From NCBI GenBank assembly GCA_949316235.1, contig OX438743.1, forward strand, positions 34,503,242 through 34,567,241: DNA of 64,000 nucleotides. The letters are read 5' to 3'. Each line of letters opens with the position of its first letter. Position 1 is the first letter of the stretch. Below are positions 44,041-55,085 of the stretch, piece by piece. The DNA comes from Oegoconia quadripuncta (Eukaryota; Arthropoda; Insecta; Lepidoptera; Autostichidae). The position numbers and the translations under genes were made by a program. The notes below the pieces were generated by a model. It saw nothing but the letters and a program-made list of their open reading frames with translations, was not told the origin of the DNA and made no database searches.

Positions 44041-44254
44041 ACTTAGCCGTCAGTGTTTTTCAAGCGACCCCATAGAAGCCATCACTCGGCTACGACTGCC
44101 TTCAATTGCAAACACCGGGGACCAACTATTTAACGAGTCCTCCGAAACATGGATACACTCGTTTGAAAATGCCACTAGTGGCTACCCATCCAGGGACTGA
44201 TCTCACCAGATATATCACCACTAATCGGACTAACAATGAGGTGATTATGACGTT

Positions 44255-44525
44255 GCCTTTAGTATACAATACATATACTATAAATAATAATAATTTCGAT
44301 GCATCATACACCACGCTCGGTATTTCACTACGAGATCGTATGAGGAAAGAGGAAATCCGTAGAAATATAAAAGTTACCGACACGCTGCGCATTAGTAAGT
44401 TGGCAGATAGCTCGAGAAATAGATGGCCGTTGAGGCATTAAAGTTCTCGAGTGAAGACCACGCACCGCACACGCTGGATGTAGGCCGCTTCCAACCTGTC
44501 CTTCGGCGGAGCTCTGGGATTTTTT
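44255..44525 (+). pseudogene. RTE-type LINE ORF2 C-terminus
   Basis: Reads LGISLRDRMRKEEIRRNIKV then TDTLRISKLA and NRWPLRH, with stops soon after; RVKTTHRTRW and AASNLSFG follow in broken frames. It is the conserved LGISLRDRIRNEEIR-type region of RTE elements. Several stops and small deletions show it is dead. Confidence 0.75.
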
Positions 44526-44539
44526 TTTTAATATTTTTG

Positions 44540-44868
44540 GTTTCGGACTTGCACCAATCATCTACCCCCTAACTTTTTTTTTATGCACGACGAGTTCCTA
44601 CTTGACCTCAATCACACCTAATGTTAAGTGAAGATGAGGTCGAAAGTGAAAGCGTATACTGACCCGGAAACCCCAACACATTTGGGGGACTTGCTTGCAT
44701 TATGGATACTAGATAACGGATAAATATACATAAATATTTATATAAACATCCATGACTCGGATATAAATATTCCTATTCATCACACAAACATAACCTCTCG
44801 GGGTTCGAACCCGCAACCGCTGGTTTCGCAGACAGGGTCACTATCCGTACACCAATCGGTTGTCTAGG
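44540..44868 (-). mobile_element. SINE-A interrupted by SINE-B
   Basis: SINE-A sequence (GACTTGCACCAATCATCTAC) stops at about 44572. After about 120 bp of SINE-B it resumes with GCATTATGGATACTAGATAA and runs through GGGGTTCGAACCCGCAACCG to the head near 44868. The two pieces join to a normal SINE-A body, so the SINE-B inserted later. Confidence 0.75.
44572..44692 (-). mobile_element. SINE-B inside a SINE-A
   Basis: TTTTTTTTATGCACGACGAG, CTTGACCTCAATCACACCTA and ACTGACCCGGAAACCCCAAC. A 3' fragment in the same orientation as its host. Confidence 0.75.
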
Positions 44869-44925
44869 AATGGAAGGCCTATGTTCAACAGTTGATGATC
44901 TGCGGCTGATATGATAATGATGATA
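44868..44925 (+). mobile_element. RTE tail remnant
   Basis: GGAAGGCCTATGTTCAACAG, TTGATGATCTGCGGCTGATA, then ATGATAATGATGAT. It begins right at the SINE-A head. Confidence 0.45.
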
Positions 44926-45439
44926 CACCACACAAAGTAAATACATCATACGTATAATTGATACAAAGTACTCAACAGAATTACGGAGGCGACCTCACAT
45001 CTTCAGTACATACCTGTACACTAGGACACTATACATACATATTCATCGGTGCCAACGCCGTGCCACTTACATACAATATAATACAACATGCCCCGTCAAC
45101 AAGGCTGGTCAAACGGGGTCAACGTTTATACACAGGTGACAATTGGTAGCTATTATCTTAAGGCCTATAACGACCATTGTTATGATGTAAGCTGCATTGC
45201 TGTGAATGTATAGCCTAACGACAGGTTACGCTTTTTTGAATGTTCTTTCTATTGGCTATGGTATAGGTATTTATTTTATGAGGATTTGTCACAGTGGCGT
45301 GGTTTTATAGCTAGCAATTATTGGTACTACACACTTCTAGAAACTCCGCACCCTGCATGTTGAACAAGGAAGCTATACCAGCCATTCTGATATAAATAGC
45401 AATTATTCCATACCTTTCCTAAAAGGTAGCAAAGATATC

Positions 45440-45625
45440 ATATCTAAATCTGCCACCAAGCAGCAATGTTAATAGCATTGTTGTGTTCCGGTTGTCAGAG
45501 ATAACATAACCAGTCCCTCAAATGTGTTGGGGTTTCCGGGTCAGTACGCTTCCACCTTCGACCTCATCTTCACTTAACATCATGTGTGATTTAGGTCAAG
45601 TATCAACGCGTTGTGCATAAAAACA
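45440..45625 (+). mobile_element. SINE-B, 5'-truncated
   Basis: TCTGCCACCAAGCAGCAATG, GTGTTGGGGTTTCCGGGTCA and CATCATGTGTGATTTAGGTC. The tRNA head is absent. Confidence 0.7.
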
Positions 45626-45629
45626 AGAA

Positions 45630-48558
45630 ATAGTAATTCTTGGATAAACTTAGTGCCAAACGCCACGGGCAACCTGCCATTCTAACTTCTATTGGAATAA
45701 AAATGGTGAACACTTACAATGTTGTCATCATAAGCGTGTCGTTACACTATTGCTAGACAAGCCTTTACCTGTGCTTGTATAGGTGTCGCTGGCAAATGGG
45801 TAAATTAGCTATTATAGTTTCCAGAGATAAGTAAATTAAGTATGAATGGAGTACAAAGAGAAAGGAAATTAACATTTGTTGCAAGAGGAAAGGAAATTAG
45901 ATATTTTTAAAGATTTTATGATCTATATATTATAGTTATTAAGCGTTTAAGTCTAACAGAGTAGGTAGTTAAGTTTAAAGGCTCGTGCAATTAAAAATAA
46001 ATCGCAAATCAGACAAAAAATGCGCAGTGTAGGGCCCGTCACAATATGAGAACTTAGAAGGGGGTTTTTTGTTGTTTGATATAATTGACCATATTAATTG
46101 AGTTCACAGTAACGGTAATTTTATTACTTTTATTTTATAACGTTTTTTTAATTATAATAAATACGTCTTATAATAATTTTGCTTACAAGCAAAAGTCAAC
46201 TTTAAGATGTCGAACCTTTTCATTCCGCGACTGTACCTACAAAGTTTGAATTTGAAACCTTTAACCCACAGCATCATCTGTACCTTTTACTTGTTATCGT
46301 CCCATATACAGGTACTCCATGGGACTGCCAGGAAATATTATATTCTGCATCTACTGTGAAAAAATAATCTATTTGTTAGATAAAATTCTTAACTTAAATA
46401 CTCGCCTAAAACAAAAGTATTTCACTTCGGGACTTCCTAAGAAATTACTGCCGCTAAAACGAAAGCACTCACGTAAATAAAAACTTAGAGCTCTCGGCCG
46501 TGGCTATCTAAAAGAGAGTCTACAAAAATACATACTTTTTAATTTTGAAAAGCTCTCCGCTTGATTGGCACCGTGTAACTTTGTGTTACTAGTGTTATTT
46601 GGAAGTTTTGTTTTGAAACAACAAAAATAAAAAGAAAAATGATGATTCAATTCCTAATTGCTATTTTCAAAGACGTTTTGAATACTTACAGCCTTTCCTA
46701 CTGTTACAGCTAATATACATAGAGTAATCTACTCAGACATGTCATAGCCACTCATTCCGTAGACGAGCCTAAAAGGTGCATATACTCCAAACATTACATT
46801 TAGCTCATAAAACATAACAAGCTTATAAAACCGCAACATAATCGCAAAGGGTCCCCAGTGGAGGGTCCCTTTGGAACCATTCTGGGTAGCTCGTCTCGAA
46901 AATTACTCGGCCCACGTAATTTTGAGCTTTTTTTCTTTGTTATTCTTTAAGGCCTCCCGAGATTCGCGACGTTATGATCTCATTTTGAGTTATGAGAGAA
47001 AACTCTTAGGAGGTCCGGGCCAGAAATCATTGTCCACAGGATTAGGTGCTTACTGGGAATTGCGTATTTTAGAAGACATTTCGTACCAACGTAAATAGTT
47101 ACGAATTGTGGTATTATATTTTATAATAAGTAGTATTTATGTTACACATAGCTCTACTGTAGAAAATGTCGTACCTATCGGCAACGTTAAAACCTTGCCA
47201 CATCTTAATAAGAACTTCTAATGTTATGCCTGATATATACAAGGAAGTAGTCTTCGTCACTGACTCGAGGGGGACTCTGTTCACAAAGTTTTTCCAAGTC
47301 GTTCCTTCATTGCAGTTCCATACGACGCCTTGGGGTAACATCTTTGGCAGGTTTTACGGGATGTAGTTCTGACTAACGAAGAACTTAGATACTATGACTC
47401 GCTGGTAACACCCAGCATAAAATGATTATAATACATTTCTCTAGTATATACTATAATGCAAGGTGTGTCTACACTTAATATTGTTTGAGAAATAATAAAC
47501 TTTAAACAGTAGGCTGATCTATTTGGCTGAGTAAAGTTGATATTTGCTCAAAGCCATGAGGAGATCGTAAAATACATTTACCACCCTGAGCCTCATTCAT
47601 TACCTACACCATAACCCTACACACCTAAGTCATGAACACCACTATAAAATTATTGGCCTTGCTTGTCAAAGAAGTGTAGTTTCTTCTGCCTCGCTGCGCT
47701 TCAGGATTGCCAGCAGCGGGTTCAAGTCTTCACAAACTTTACAAATGTATAGTTTCGTTTTCCTTTGTAAATAACAAGATCAATCGTATTGTGTGGGCAA
47801 TCATATTTAGGTTTGCAATTATGCGCTCTATAGCGAAATAATTAGCACCTTCAAATTTAGGGCCATTTGAAGTTTCCTATCTAAATTTCAATCAATTTAA
47901 ATATTGTTTGTTTCTGTTTAAGAGGGCTTAATCTGTCCGGTTATTTTCGAGAATTTCAAATTATTGATAAAAGTGGCCTTTGTTTTATAATCGTGAATTC
48001 TGGAAAATAATTCCCCGTCAAAGCATTTAAGTATTATTTACAATTATCTTTTAGACTTTTCGAGTTCCGGTCGGGAGATTAGAATTCTTAATTTACCCAA
48101 TTAGGGCGCCATTGGACGGAATAAACCCTCTTAATGAAATTATTTCACATCAACTTGTAATTTGTGATAATGATGATGAATAATTTAGGATTCCATAGGT
48201 TGAAATTTACATGTTCAATGTAATCTAATTGATTAGATAATTTAATTCTAAAAATTAAGTACAGATTAGATTAAATGCAGATTATAGGACCGTTATACGT
48301 CAATACTTTATAGCTACGAGTACCTATATCATATCACTGAATTTAGCATTATTTGTCTGACTGAAATAAATTTAATATCCTAAATTCCTAAATTTTAATC
48401 TCTGATCTGATCACCGCATTTGGAATAAAGGTCGTGACTTTTTGTATGTATGTATACGTATTGTTAAGAAACAAATTTAATTTAAATGTTCAAGCCAATT
48501 TTAACCATTCTTTATTTCAATTATAGATAATTGTCATTCCATAAATCTCTTTTTAATC
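45630..48558. other. No gene recognised
   Basis: About 2.9 kb with few repeats. At 46.84-46.88 kb GGGTCCCCAGTGGAGGGTCC is a short inverted pair. A plus-strand open frame (46871-47098) there has no known domain. At 47.9-48.13 kb a repeat-free stretch (CGGTCGGGAGATTAGAATTC and around) could be conserved non-coding DNA. These bases lie directly downstream of the dehydrogenase gene. Confidence 0.35.
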
Positions 48559-49344
48559 TTACTGACTATCCCAGGTGCCTTTGAGAAGGCTTCCATTATC
48601 AATAACATATGATGAACCCGTAATACCTTTTGCTTTATCACTGGCCAAAAATAGAACCAGGTCAGCTATTTCTTCCGGATCGCTCATCCTCCCTGTCGCT
48701 GTAGCTTTTTCGAAAATTTCCAAAAGTTTTTCTTTATAAAGTTCATTTGGTAAGCCCATGTTATCAATAATATCAGTTTTGACTGGGCCTGGAGCCACGG
48801 AATTGACACGCACGCCTTTTGACGCTAGTTCCAATGATACACATCTAGTAAAATGGTCTAAACCTGCTTTTGATGCACAATATGCTGCGCTCCTGGGCGT
48901 TATTAAGCTAACGCCTGCAACGCTAGATATATTTACAATGTTGCCTTTACTTTTAATCAAATGTGGCGTTGCAAGGCTAGTGATATAAACAGGGCCCCGT
49001 AAATTTGTAGATATGACTAAATCATATACTTTCATTGCATTTTCAGCAAAAATGCTTGCTCCTGTACCCACACCGGCATTATTCACCAGAACATCTAGCT
49101 TTCCAAAATGACTTATTGTAGTACTTACTATTCTTCTCACATCTTCGTCTTTGGTTAAATCAGCAATGATCATCAAAGCATTTTTACCATTTTGTTCACA
49201 TTTTTCGTAGGTACTTTTCAGTTTGATCTCATTTCTTCCGACAATAACAACTTTGGCTCCTTCTGAGGAAAACTTTACGGCAATTCCGGCTCCTATACCT
49301 GAACTAGCACCAGTCACAATAACCACTTTATCGACAAAACTCAT
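48559..49344 (-). CDS. Short-chain dehydrogenase/reductase (classical SDR), single exon
   Basis: 261 residues from ATG 49344, which gives MSFVDKVVIVTGASSGIG, the normal family start; an upstream in-frame TTG is not used. Seen: NAD(P)-binding TGASSGIG (11-18), a VGRNE loop (about 35-39), Asp 62, LVNNAG (86-91), Asn 114, Ser 141, Tyr 155 and Lys 159 in YCASK, and APGPVKT (184-190). The complete catalytic tetrad suggests an active oxidoreductase. Classical SDRs of this length act on hydroxyl or keto groups of lipids, steroids, retinoids or small metabolites. The substrate cannot be told. Arg 37 after the second strand may favour NADP(H). The gene has no intron, as is common for multi-copy insect SDRs of this type. 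It stands alone: no other host gene is recognised within 30 kb on its left or before the right edge. Confidence 0.9.
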   Translation of the reverse strand: MSFVDKVVIVTGASSGIGAGIAVKFSSEGAKVVIVGRNEIKLKSTYEKCEQNGKNALMIIADLTKDEDVRRIVSTTISHFGKLDVLVNNAGVGTGASIFAENAMKVYDLVISTNLRGPVYITSLATPHLIKSKGNIVNISSVAGVSLITPRSAAYCASKAGLDHFTRCVSLELASKGVRVNSVAPGPVKTDIIDNMGLPNELYKEKLLEIFEKATATGRMSDPEEIADLVLFLASDKAKGITGSSYVIDNGSLLKGTWDSQ

Positions 49345-49617
49345 AGTGTCAACCAACAAGGAAACTTAATTTATTAATGATTGTAACATGGAGTCATAAC
49401 GATATCATTTATCTAATCGTAAAACAACCAAAATATCACACGTAATTGACAAACGACGTTCGCTTTTCGAACTTTGAAATGAACGTTTTAAACGTTTCAA
49501 AAAACTCGGGAGGTGGGACGCGCACTCTGGCACATGAATATGGAATAAAAGCGGCACTAAATTAATATGTATGAATGTTACTTGTTAACTTGGAAGGTAG
49601 TCGTCGCGCCAGATGGT

Positions 49618-49890
49618 TCAGTTCGCCCAAAAGTCCCGTGGCACTTTATAATTCAAAGATTTGCTCGCGTTGAGTATAGACGTCTTCTGTAAATTATTCA
49701 GGAATACACGTACTCCTCCGACCTTGTTTTCAAAAAGTTGACATGATAGTTTATGTTCATCTTTATTACTCACTCTGGTATTTACGGTAGGTACTACAGC
49801 ACCGGGTTCGTTTTTTACAATGGGACGTAGTTGGCTTCCAATTATTATTTCAGATAGGGAAACATTTGTCGTGTTATAGATATCGCACAT
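49618..49890 (-). CDS. Unrecognised 90-codon open frame upstream of the SDR
   Basis: Starts with ATG 49890 and reads MCDIYNTTNVSLSEI onward to KVPRDFWAN. It lies on the same strand as the SDR gene, with its end about 270 bp above the SDR start. There is no signal peptide, membrane segment or known motif. It could be a small gene, an upstream exon or chance; I do not assign a function. Confidence 0.25.
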   Translation of the reverse strand: MCDIYNTTNVSLSEIIIGSQLRPIVKNEPGAVVPTVNTRVSNKDEHKLSCQLFENKVGGVRVFLNNLQKTSILNASKSLNYKVPRDFWAN

Positions 49891-50594
49891 TGGCTCAAAC
49901 TCTTAAAACAAGGGCCAATAGAACGCCATTCTAATTGGTACTGGGTCTTAAATGATTTTATGGCATTCGCTATAATTGCCGATAGTATTAATAGACAACA
50001 TATATCACTACACTGCACTGTACGGTATGGTTCTCATATTACGAGAAGGGAGCTGTCTAAGAGAATAAATAAAATAAAAACATTTCTTCGTATTATAAAA
50101 CATCTGTACATTTCTTCGGTCCCTAAAGAATAACAAGCGACCACAAACTGTTTTCACCCTGACCCTGACACGCGTCTTGTCCCATGATCATTACTCTTGT
50201 CAATCCCTTCATGTTAATCCAGAGGGCTCATAATAGTTCCCTGATTTTAAATATGATACATTGAATTTGTCCTTTCATCCGTTCTTTCCGAAGCGGTAGT
50301 AGCTTGGGCATACCGACTGACAGATAAATGCAATAAACCTTTTTTATTTCCAGTAGATTTAAATTGGCATTCAACAAATGATATCATGTATCTTACGTTG
50401 AAATTAATGCTTGAAGTTTGAAGTTCTTCCTACCAATAAATGAAGATAACTTTCCTAATTTTTATCACCACATCAAAAACAATCAATAAATATAGGTGTA
50501 CACAAATTCGCCATTTCCCTCAAACCACAGTCTACTGGTGATATAATAGGCCGACATAAGATTTTTCTTTATTATAAAGAAAAATGTCATAGTG
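49891..50594. other. No gene recognised
   Basis: AT-rich unique sequence. Confidence 0.35.
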
Positions 50595-51750
50595 TTAAGA
50601 GCGTTTATCCCACACGATAGTTCATACAAACTTACAAGTCCAATTTTTTCGAAATGAATAGACCGATTCTATTGACACTTGATTTTTTTTATGCTTCCGA
50701 CCGATTTCGTCCATAGCGACTACTTTGACTCCTAATCGGTTTGGCGCTGCTGCGCTCGAAGATGGCTAACATAGCCGATCTTTGCGGTGAACTCCCGTGC
50801 GCAATGTGGACACGTAAGCACAGCTTTCACATAGTGATAATGAATGGCAGCGGGTGGACAGGTTTTCAGCTCGTCGCGTTTAGCGATTTTAACGTTTTGC
50901 TAACGTTAATCATTGACACTTATACGTGTCGTAGATGGGTGTGGGCGTTGCTAGCGACCGGGACGGTGCCAGTCGCATGGTAAAGGGTGGTTCGGGCAAT
51001 GGCGATATTATTGCAAGCTACTACAGGCGAATAAACAACGTATTCACATTCGATTATGATCATGGAAGCCGAGATGCTTACTGGTGAAAAGTAAACATAT
51101 GCACCCCTCATGCCATACAACTTGGCCCTCGCGTGCAGTCTGTGGAATTCAACCGGACCTAGTCTATAATTCTTCCTTGCTCAAATCCCATGATCAACTT
51201 CTTATTAACTAACGACTCACCGGATTCTTCCAAGCGTCGGTGATAATGGTAATCAAATTACTCACAGTCGTAGATGTGTTCAGTGGAGGTCCGACTCATT
51301 TGAATGCTCGTAGTAAAGTCCCTCTCATTTTCGATGTGCAGACCTTATATTACTGTCAACGTCGTCGCCGCACCTTTTCCGGCGATACCAGCGCCACCAG
51401 GTTTACTTCCCATGAACCGCGTGTTATGATAGTCAGTTGACCGTTTATATAATAAATTCTATCGCTAATTTATCGCTATCTACAACATACGTATAAGCAA
51501 TAAATAGATTTAAAAAGTTAGTAGAAAACATTTTCAAAATATCGATTCAAATTGCTTTTTTTCGGTTACTATATAAAACTTAAAATCGCTCTAATTTTGT
51601 TGCAATACTCTTTTTCGAAAATATTCTCCACTAACTTTTTAGATCTATGTACATGTTTTATGCGTATCAAGTTTCATTAGAACCGGTTTACTCATTTCCA
51701 AAAATTTAGACTTAAAAGTTTGTATGAACTACCGTGGATTTACGCTCATG
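50595..51750. mobile_element. MITE-B split by a LINE-Z insertion
   Basis: The left arm (50595-50680, TTAAGAGCGTTTATCCCACA and TTCGAAATGAATAGACCGAT) and the right part (about 51489-51750, GATTTAAAAAGTTAGTAGAA and TCATTTCCAAAAATTTAG) match the continuous copy at 26.4 kb. About 0.8 kb of LINE-Z lies between them. Confidence 0.7.
50681..51488 (-). mobile_element. LINE-Z insertion with zinc-finger ORF end
   Basis: TTTTTTTTATGCTTCCGACC marks the 3' end with a poly-A tail on the minus strand. Read in that direction it encodes a C-x2-C...H finger-like block similar to FTCPHCAREV at 54.06 kb, with changes. From about 50890 the sequence differs from the other copies. Confidence 0.55.
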
Positions 51751-51904
51751 TCAGGTAGGTTTAACTTATTCACATGTTATGCTTTAAATAACAAACCAAG
51801 CAAATAAAATTTACAAATAAACTTACCATAATGTGTATGGAATACCTACATGGAAATATTTGTTGCCAAATATTGGAATAAATTACCTATAAAACTATAA
51901 GCAT

Positions 51905-52275
51905 TACCGTATGGTTTCGGCAGGTAAAAAGAATAGAACCAACCCGTCTCTCTCTTCCCGTGGGTATTGTACAAGGCGACTAAGGGACAATGCATCTATT
52001 GCAAGTTATCGGGGATAGGGGCACCTCATGTGTGCATGTCTGCATATTTCATAATGTGAACCGTGGGTGATGTTTCAAGCATTAAGCTCTTAATGGTGTC
52101 GATTAGGATGTACACCAACTAAACTAAAACCAGTTTTAAAGTAGTACTCTCTCTTTCTCCCTGGAACAATACAACTGGTTTTAGTTTAGTGGGTGTACAT
52201 CCAAATCGACACCAATGTTTGGGATCACTAACCACCCCATTTTGGGTAATAGTCGGTTATGTATGTATGTAACAC
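51905..52275 (+). repeat. LINE-G repeat carrying a hairpin insertion
   Basis: TATGGTTTCGGCAGGTAAAA, AACCAACCCGTCTCTCTCTT, GGCGACTAAGGGACAATG and, after the hairpin, CTAACCACCCCATTTTGGGT. It corresponds to 41255-41520. Confidence 0.6.
52095..52213. mobile_element. 119-bp hairpin MITE
   Basis: GGTGTCGATTAGGATGTACA at left is repeated in inverted form at right (TGTACATCCAAATCGACACC). The arms are about 43 bp and extend through AACTAAACTAAAACCAGTT. AAT flanks both ends (52092-52094 and 52214-52216), a probable 3-bp target duplication. The loop is about 35 bp. Confidence 0.75.
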
Positions 52276-52430
52276 GTGAATTTAAGCTTACTTGACATTA
52301 CCGTAACACTAATACATAAATTAATTTTTTATTATAATCACTTCAATATTATACATACTTAGCTTTATAAGAGAACTAAAATGTGACGATCCTATGTGAA
52401 ATAGGTTATGGTCGGTTTTACACGTAGGTA

Positions 52431-53474
52431 TACAGGGCGTCCCAAAGTTATGGGACATGAAGGGGAAGTACCTTAAATATCGTAGATAGTGAATTTTGCT
52501 CAAAGAAGACTTTATGTTATTTTTAAAAGTTAGTAATTCTGCATTCATAGATTTTCTAAAAATTATTTGCTTCGGCTGGGAATCGAACCGACTCAAATGT
52601 GAAAAAAAAAACACCCTACTTTTATGATGCCAATCGAAAGAATAGCTAAAAAATAATAACTCTGCCTAAGTAACATAGTATTTTAAAAGAAAGGAACAAC
52701 GTGAAATTAATCATTTTAATCAAATAAAAAACATACATGAAACTGCCGTAGTCAATTAAGTAGGTATTTTTTTGTAAATTAATTAATTAAATGCTCAAAA
52801 TGTGATCCCTCTTGTCTTACGCAAATCGCCAATCTTTTAATGAGCCCGCTGCCTGTTGATTTTCTAATCATTTTATGGTGAACACTCGATGTGATATGTG
52901 ATATCTTAAAAAGTATGCATTCAAACAAACGCTGTCATAAACTGTTCCATTTTCAAATTATAAATTATTTATTTTTGTTTTTAATTTGCCTTCTGTCTAG
53001 CTTACAGAGGACGTATTGAAATACAAGTTTTATCATTTCATCTACACGTGCACTTATAATAAGGAAAACTATGTTAGTACCTATTTTATGAAGTGGGTAC
53101 TTATTTACGAATAATCAATGCTATCTTTGGAATGATAATATCGCTACTTTTCGAACGTCGTCGGCAATAAATAACTTTCTTGAAATTTGACTCAATCATT
53201 TTATGTTGTTCCTTTCTTTTAAAATACTATGTTACTTAGGCAGAGTTATTATTTTTTAGCTATTCTTTCGATTGGCATCATAAAAGTAGGGTGTTTTTTT
53301 TTTCACATTTAAGTCGGTTCGATTCCCAGCCGAAGCAAGTAATTTTTAGAAAATCTATGAATGCAGAATTACTAACTTTTAAAAATAACATAAAGTCTTC
53401 TTTGAGCAAAATTCACTATCTACAATATTTAAGGTACTTCCCCTTCATGTCCCATAACTTTGGGACGCCCTGTA
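52431..53474. mobile_element. 1,044-bp transposon remnant with long inverted repeats
   Basis: TACAGGGCGTCCCAAAGTTA starts the left arm and the exact inverse ends the right one. The inverted repeats are about 270 bp (52431-52700 and 53195-53474) with few differences, and TA flanks both sides. The centre holds a minus-strand transposase C-terminal piece. This is an internally deleted Tc1/mariner-like element. The arms contain a sequence identical to a pol III B box. Confidence 0.75.
52779..52862 (-). pseudogene. Transposase C-terminal remnant
   Basis: The minus strand reads IKRLAICVRQEGSHFEHLIN and a stop. The R-x-x-x-C-x(5)-G-HFEHL pattern is common at the end of Tc1/mariner-like insect transposases. 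All catalytic parts are missing. Confidence 0.5.
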
Positions 53475-53479
53475 TAGGT

Positions 53480-53964
53480 CTTACATTTTCAATTTAGTTA
53501 TCGATGTATAATCCACCACCTGAAAGGATGCCACGTTTGAAATTATATGTACTTACGCCCTGTATAGTAGCATAATTTAGAGATAAATCTCTCGATATTT
53601 TCCATCAGTTTGGAGAGCCATCATAGCAAGTAAAAAAATCTGTATAAAATACGCTTTCATTTTAAAACGAAGTTAGTAAAACAAAAAATTCAATCAAAGG
53701 CAAATATTTCGACAAAATTGAGATCGCGAAATTTTCACTTCAGACTGAAAATTATTAATCTCCAATTCCTTTGACTAAATTAACTTACAGCGCACAAAAT
53801 GCAAATTAATATTCAGTAGAAATGTAATAAATAAATTTCCAGAATCTTTAGTAGGTACCTTCTTGATAACTGGGTCTAATAAAAATGATTTTGCACTTAA
53901 CCATAAGTTTGAAGTTAAATCATAATTTAAAATCCATAACAGTCTAATACTACACACTAGTGAA
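53480..53964. other. No gene recognised
   Basis: AT-rich. TTACGCCCTGTATAGTAGC at 53555 resembles the outer end of the preceding element and may be a fragment of it. Confidence 0.35.
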
Positions 53965-53965
53965 A

Positions 53966-54250
53966 TGATGCTTCCGACCAATTTCGGCAATGGCGACCAC
54001 TTCGATTCCAAATCGGTTTGGCGCTGGTGAGGACATGACTAACATAGTCGATCTTTGTGGTGACCTCCCGTGCGCAATGTGGGCATGTAAACACACCTTT
54101 CACGTAGTGATAATGAATGGCAGCGGTTGGACGGGTTTTCAGCTCGTGGCGTATAGCGTCGACGTCAGCTTTACGCTGCTCCTCGTAATCGCTTACTCTC
54201 CTATGCACTACCCTGCGCTATTCAGGATACAGTAGTATTATAGGATACAG
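53966..54250 (-). mobile_element. LINE-Z 3' region with C2H-type finger
   Basis: On the minus strand it reads RVSDYEEQRKADVDAIRHEL, then GVFTCPHCAREVTTKIDYVSH. The CPHC...H finger near the end of the protein is typical for some RTE/Jockey-like ORF2 proteins. The 3' end is ATGCTTCCGACC on the plus strand, as in the two other copies. Confidence 0.55.
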
Positions 54251-54439
54251 CAGTCCAACAGGACCGCTTATTACTTGCGGACTGAGACCGGACACACATA
54301 CACATATAACGCCAACAAACACATTACACCCGTCGTTTTTCGTCGGGCGTTAAAAACAGTGCACACGACTACAACTTCACTCCAAAAACCAGGTCTTAGG
54401 TGTCGTGATTTCCTTCTCGTTTGTTTCATGGTATGCTGA

Positions 54440-54600
54440 ACAACGATATACATACATACATACACACACACACCCCCATACACACACACATTTGCAACCC
54501 CACACACGCATACACACGCGCACACACACGCGCACACACACACAGATGCACAATTACATATAACACACATATACACACACGAGTATACCTACACATTATT
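54440..54600. repeat. CA/CG-rich dinucleotide microsatellite
   Basis: An imperfect (CA)n run with CATA, CACG and CCCC interruptions, 160 bp long. Alternating purine-pyrimidine CA/CG sequence of this kind is able to form left-handed DNA. Confidence 0.9.
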
Positions 54601-54807
54601 ATCATTTAACGCCTTACCTTTATTTTACTTTTTCTGTTTGTAGTTTTGGAACTGATGTACCAGCTTTAAGTAAGCTTAGACATGTAAAAGTGATTTCTCC
54701 TGACACAGGTGAATTATTAAATTTGCCTACTAGGAGAATCCAAAAACTAGTATAACTGTTGTTAAAAATAAACTATTTTGTATCATAAAAGGCGACTTGA
54801 CACCAAA

Positions 54808-55085
54808 AAACCGTCTCCGTGGCCAACATAGCGTTTACGAATCGGAGGTCGCGGGTTCGATCCCCTACATGGTTAGTACTCGGTTTGGTTGATGGTAAGA
54901 CATTTAAAATATCCGCCTGTCTAGCTACCACTATCTTATCTAAGTCTGCCGCCAAGCAGCAATATTAGTAGCATTGATGTGTTCCTTTATAATAAGATGA
55001 TCCCCCAAAAATGATGGGGTTTCCAGTACGCTTGTGGGTGGGTCAGTACGCCTCCACCTTCGGTCTCATCGTCACTGAATATTCC
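54808..55085 (+). mobile_element. SINE-B, full length, rearranged 3' part
   Basis: The head CCGTCTCCGTGGCC and exact-type B box GGTTCGATCCC are present. GGGTCAGTACG occurs with a partial duplication (CAGTACGCTTGTGGGTGGGT). The last part of the element (CAGGTGTGATTGAGG) is lost. Confidence 0.7.

Noticed and set aside
46871..47341. Open frames on both strands at 46.9-47.3 kb as exons
   Set aside because: No domain, no consistent splice sites and no codon pattern; likely chance.
52321..53497. Two similar open frames in opposite orientation (52321-52614 minus, 53291-53497 plus)
   Set aside because: They come from the inverted arms of one transposon remnant and are not genes.
50741..54235. Plus-strand frames at 50741 and 53990 that share residues
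   Set aside because: They share sequence only because both are antisense to LINE-Z copies; the minus strand encodes the finger.
54271..54609. Open frames over the CA repeat, giving Val/Cys-rich or His/Thr-rich peptides
   Set aside because: Low-complexity translation of a microsatellite.
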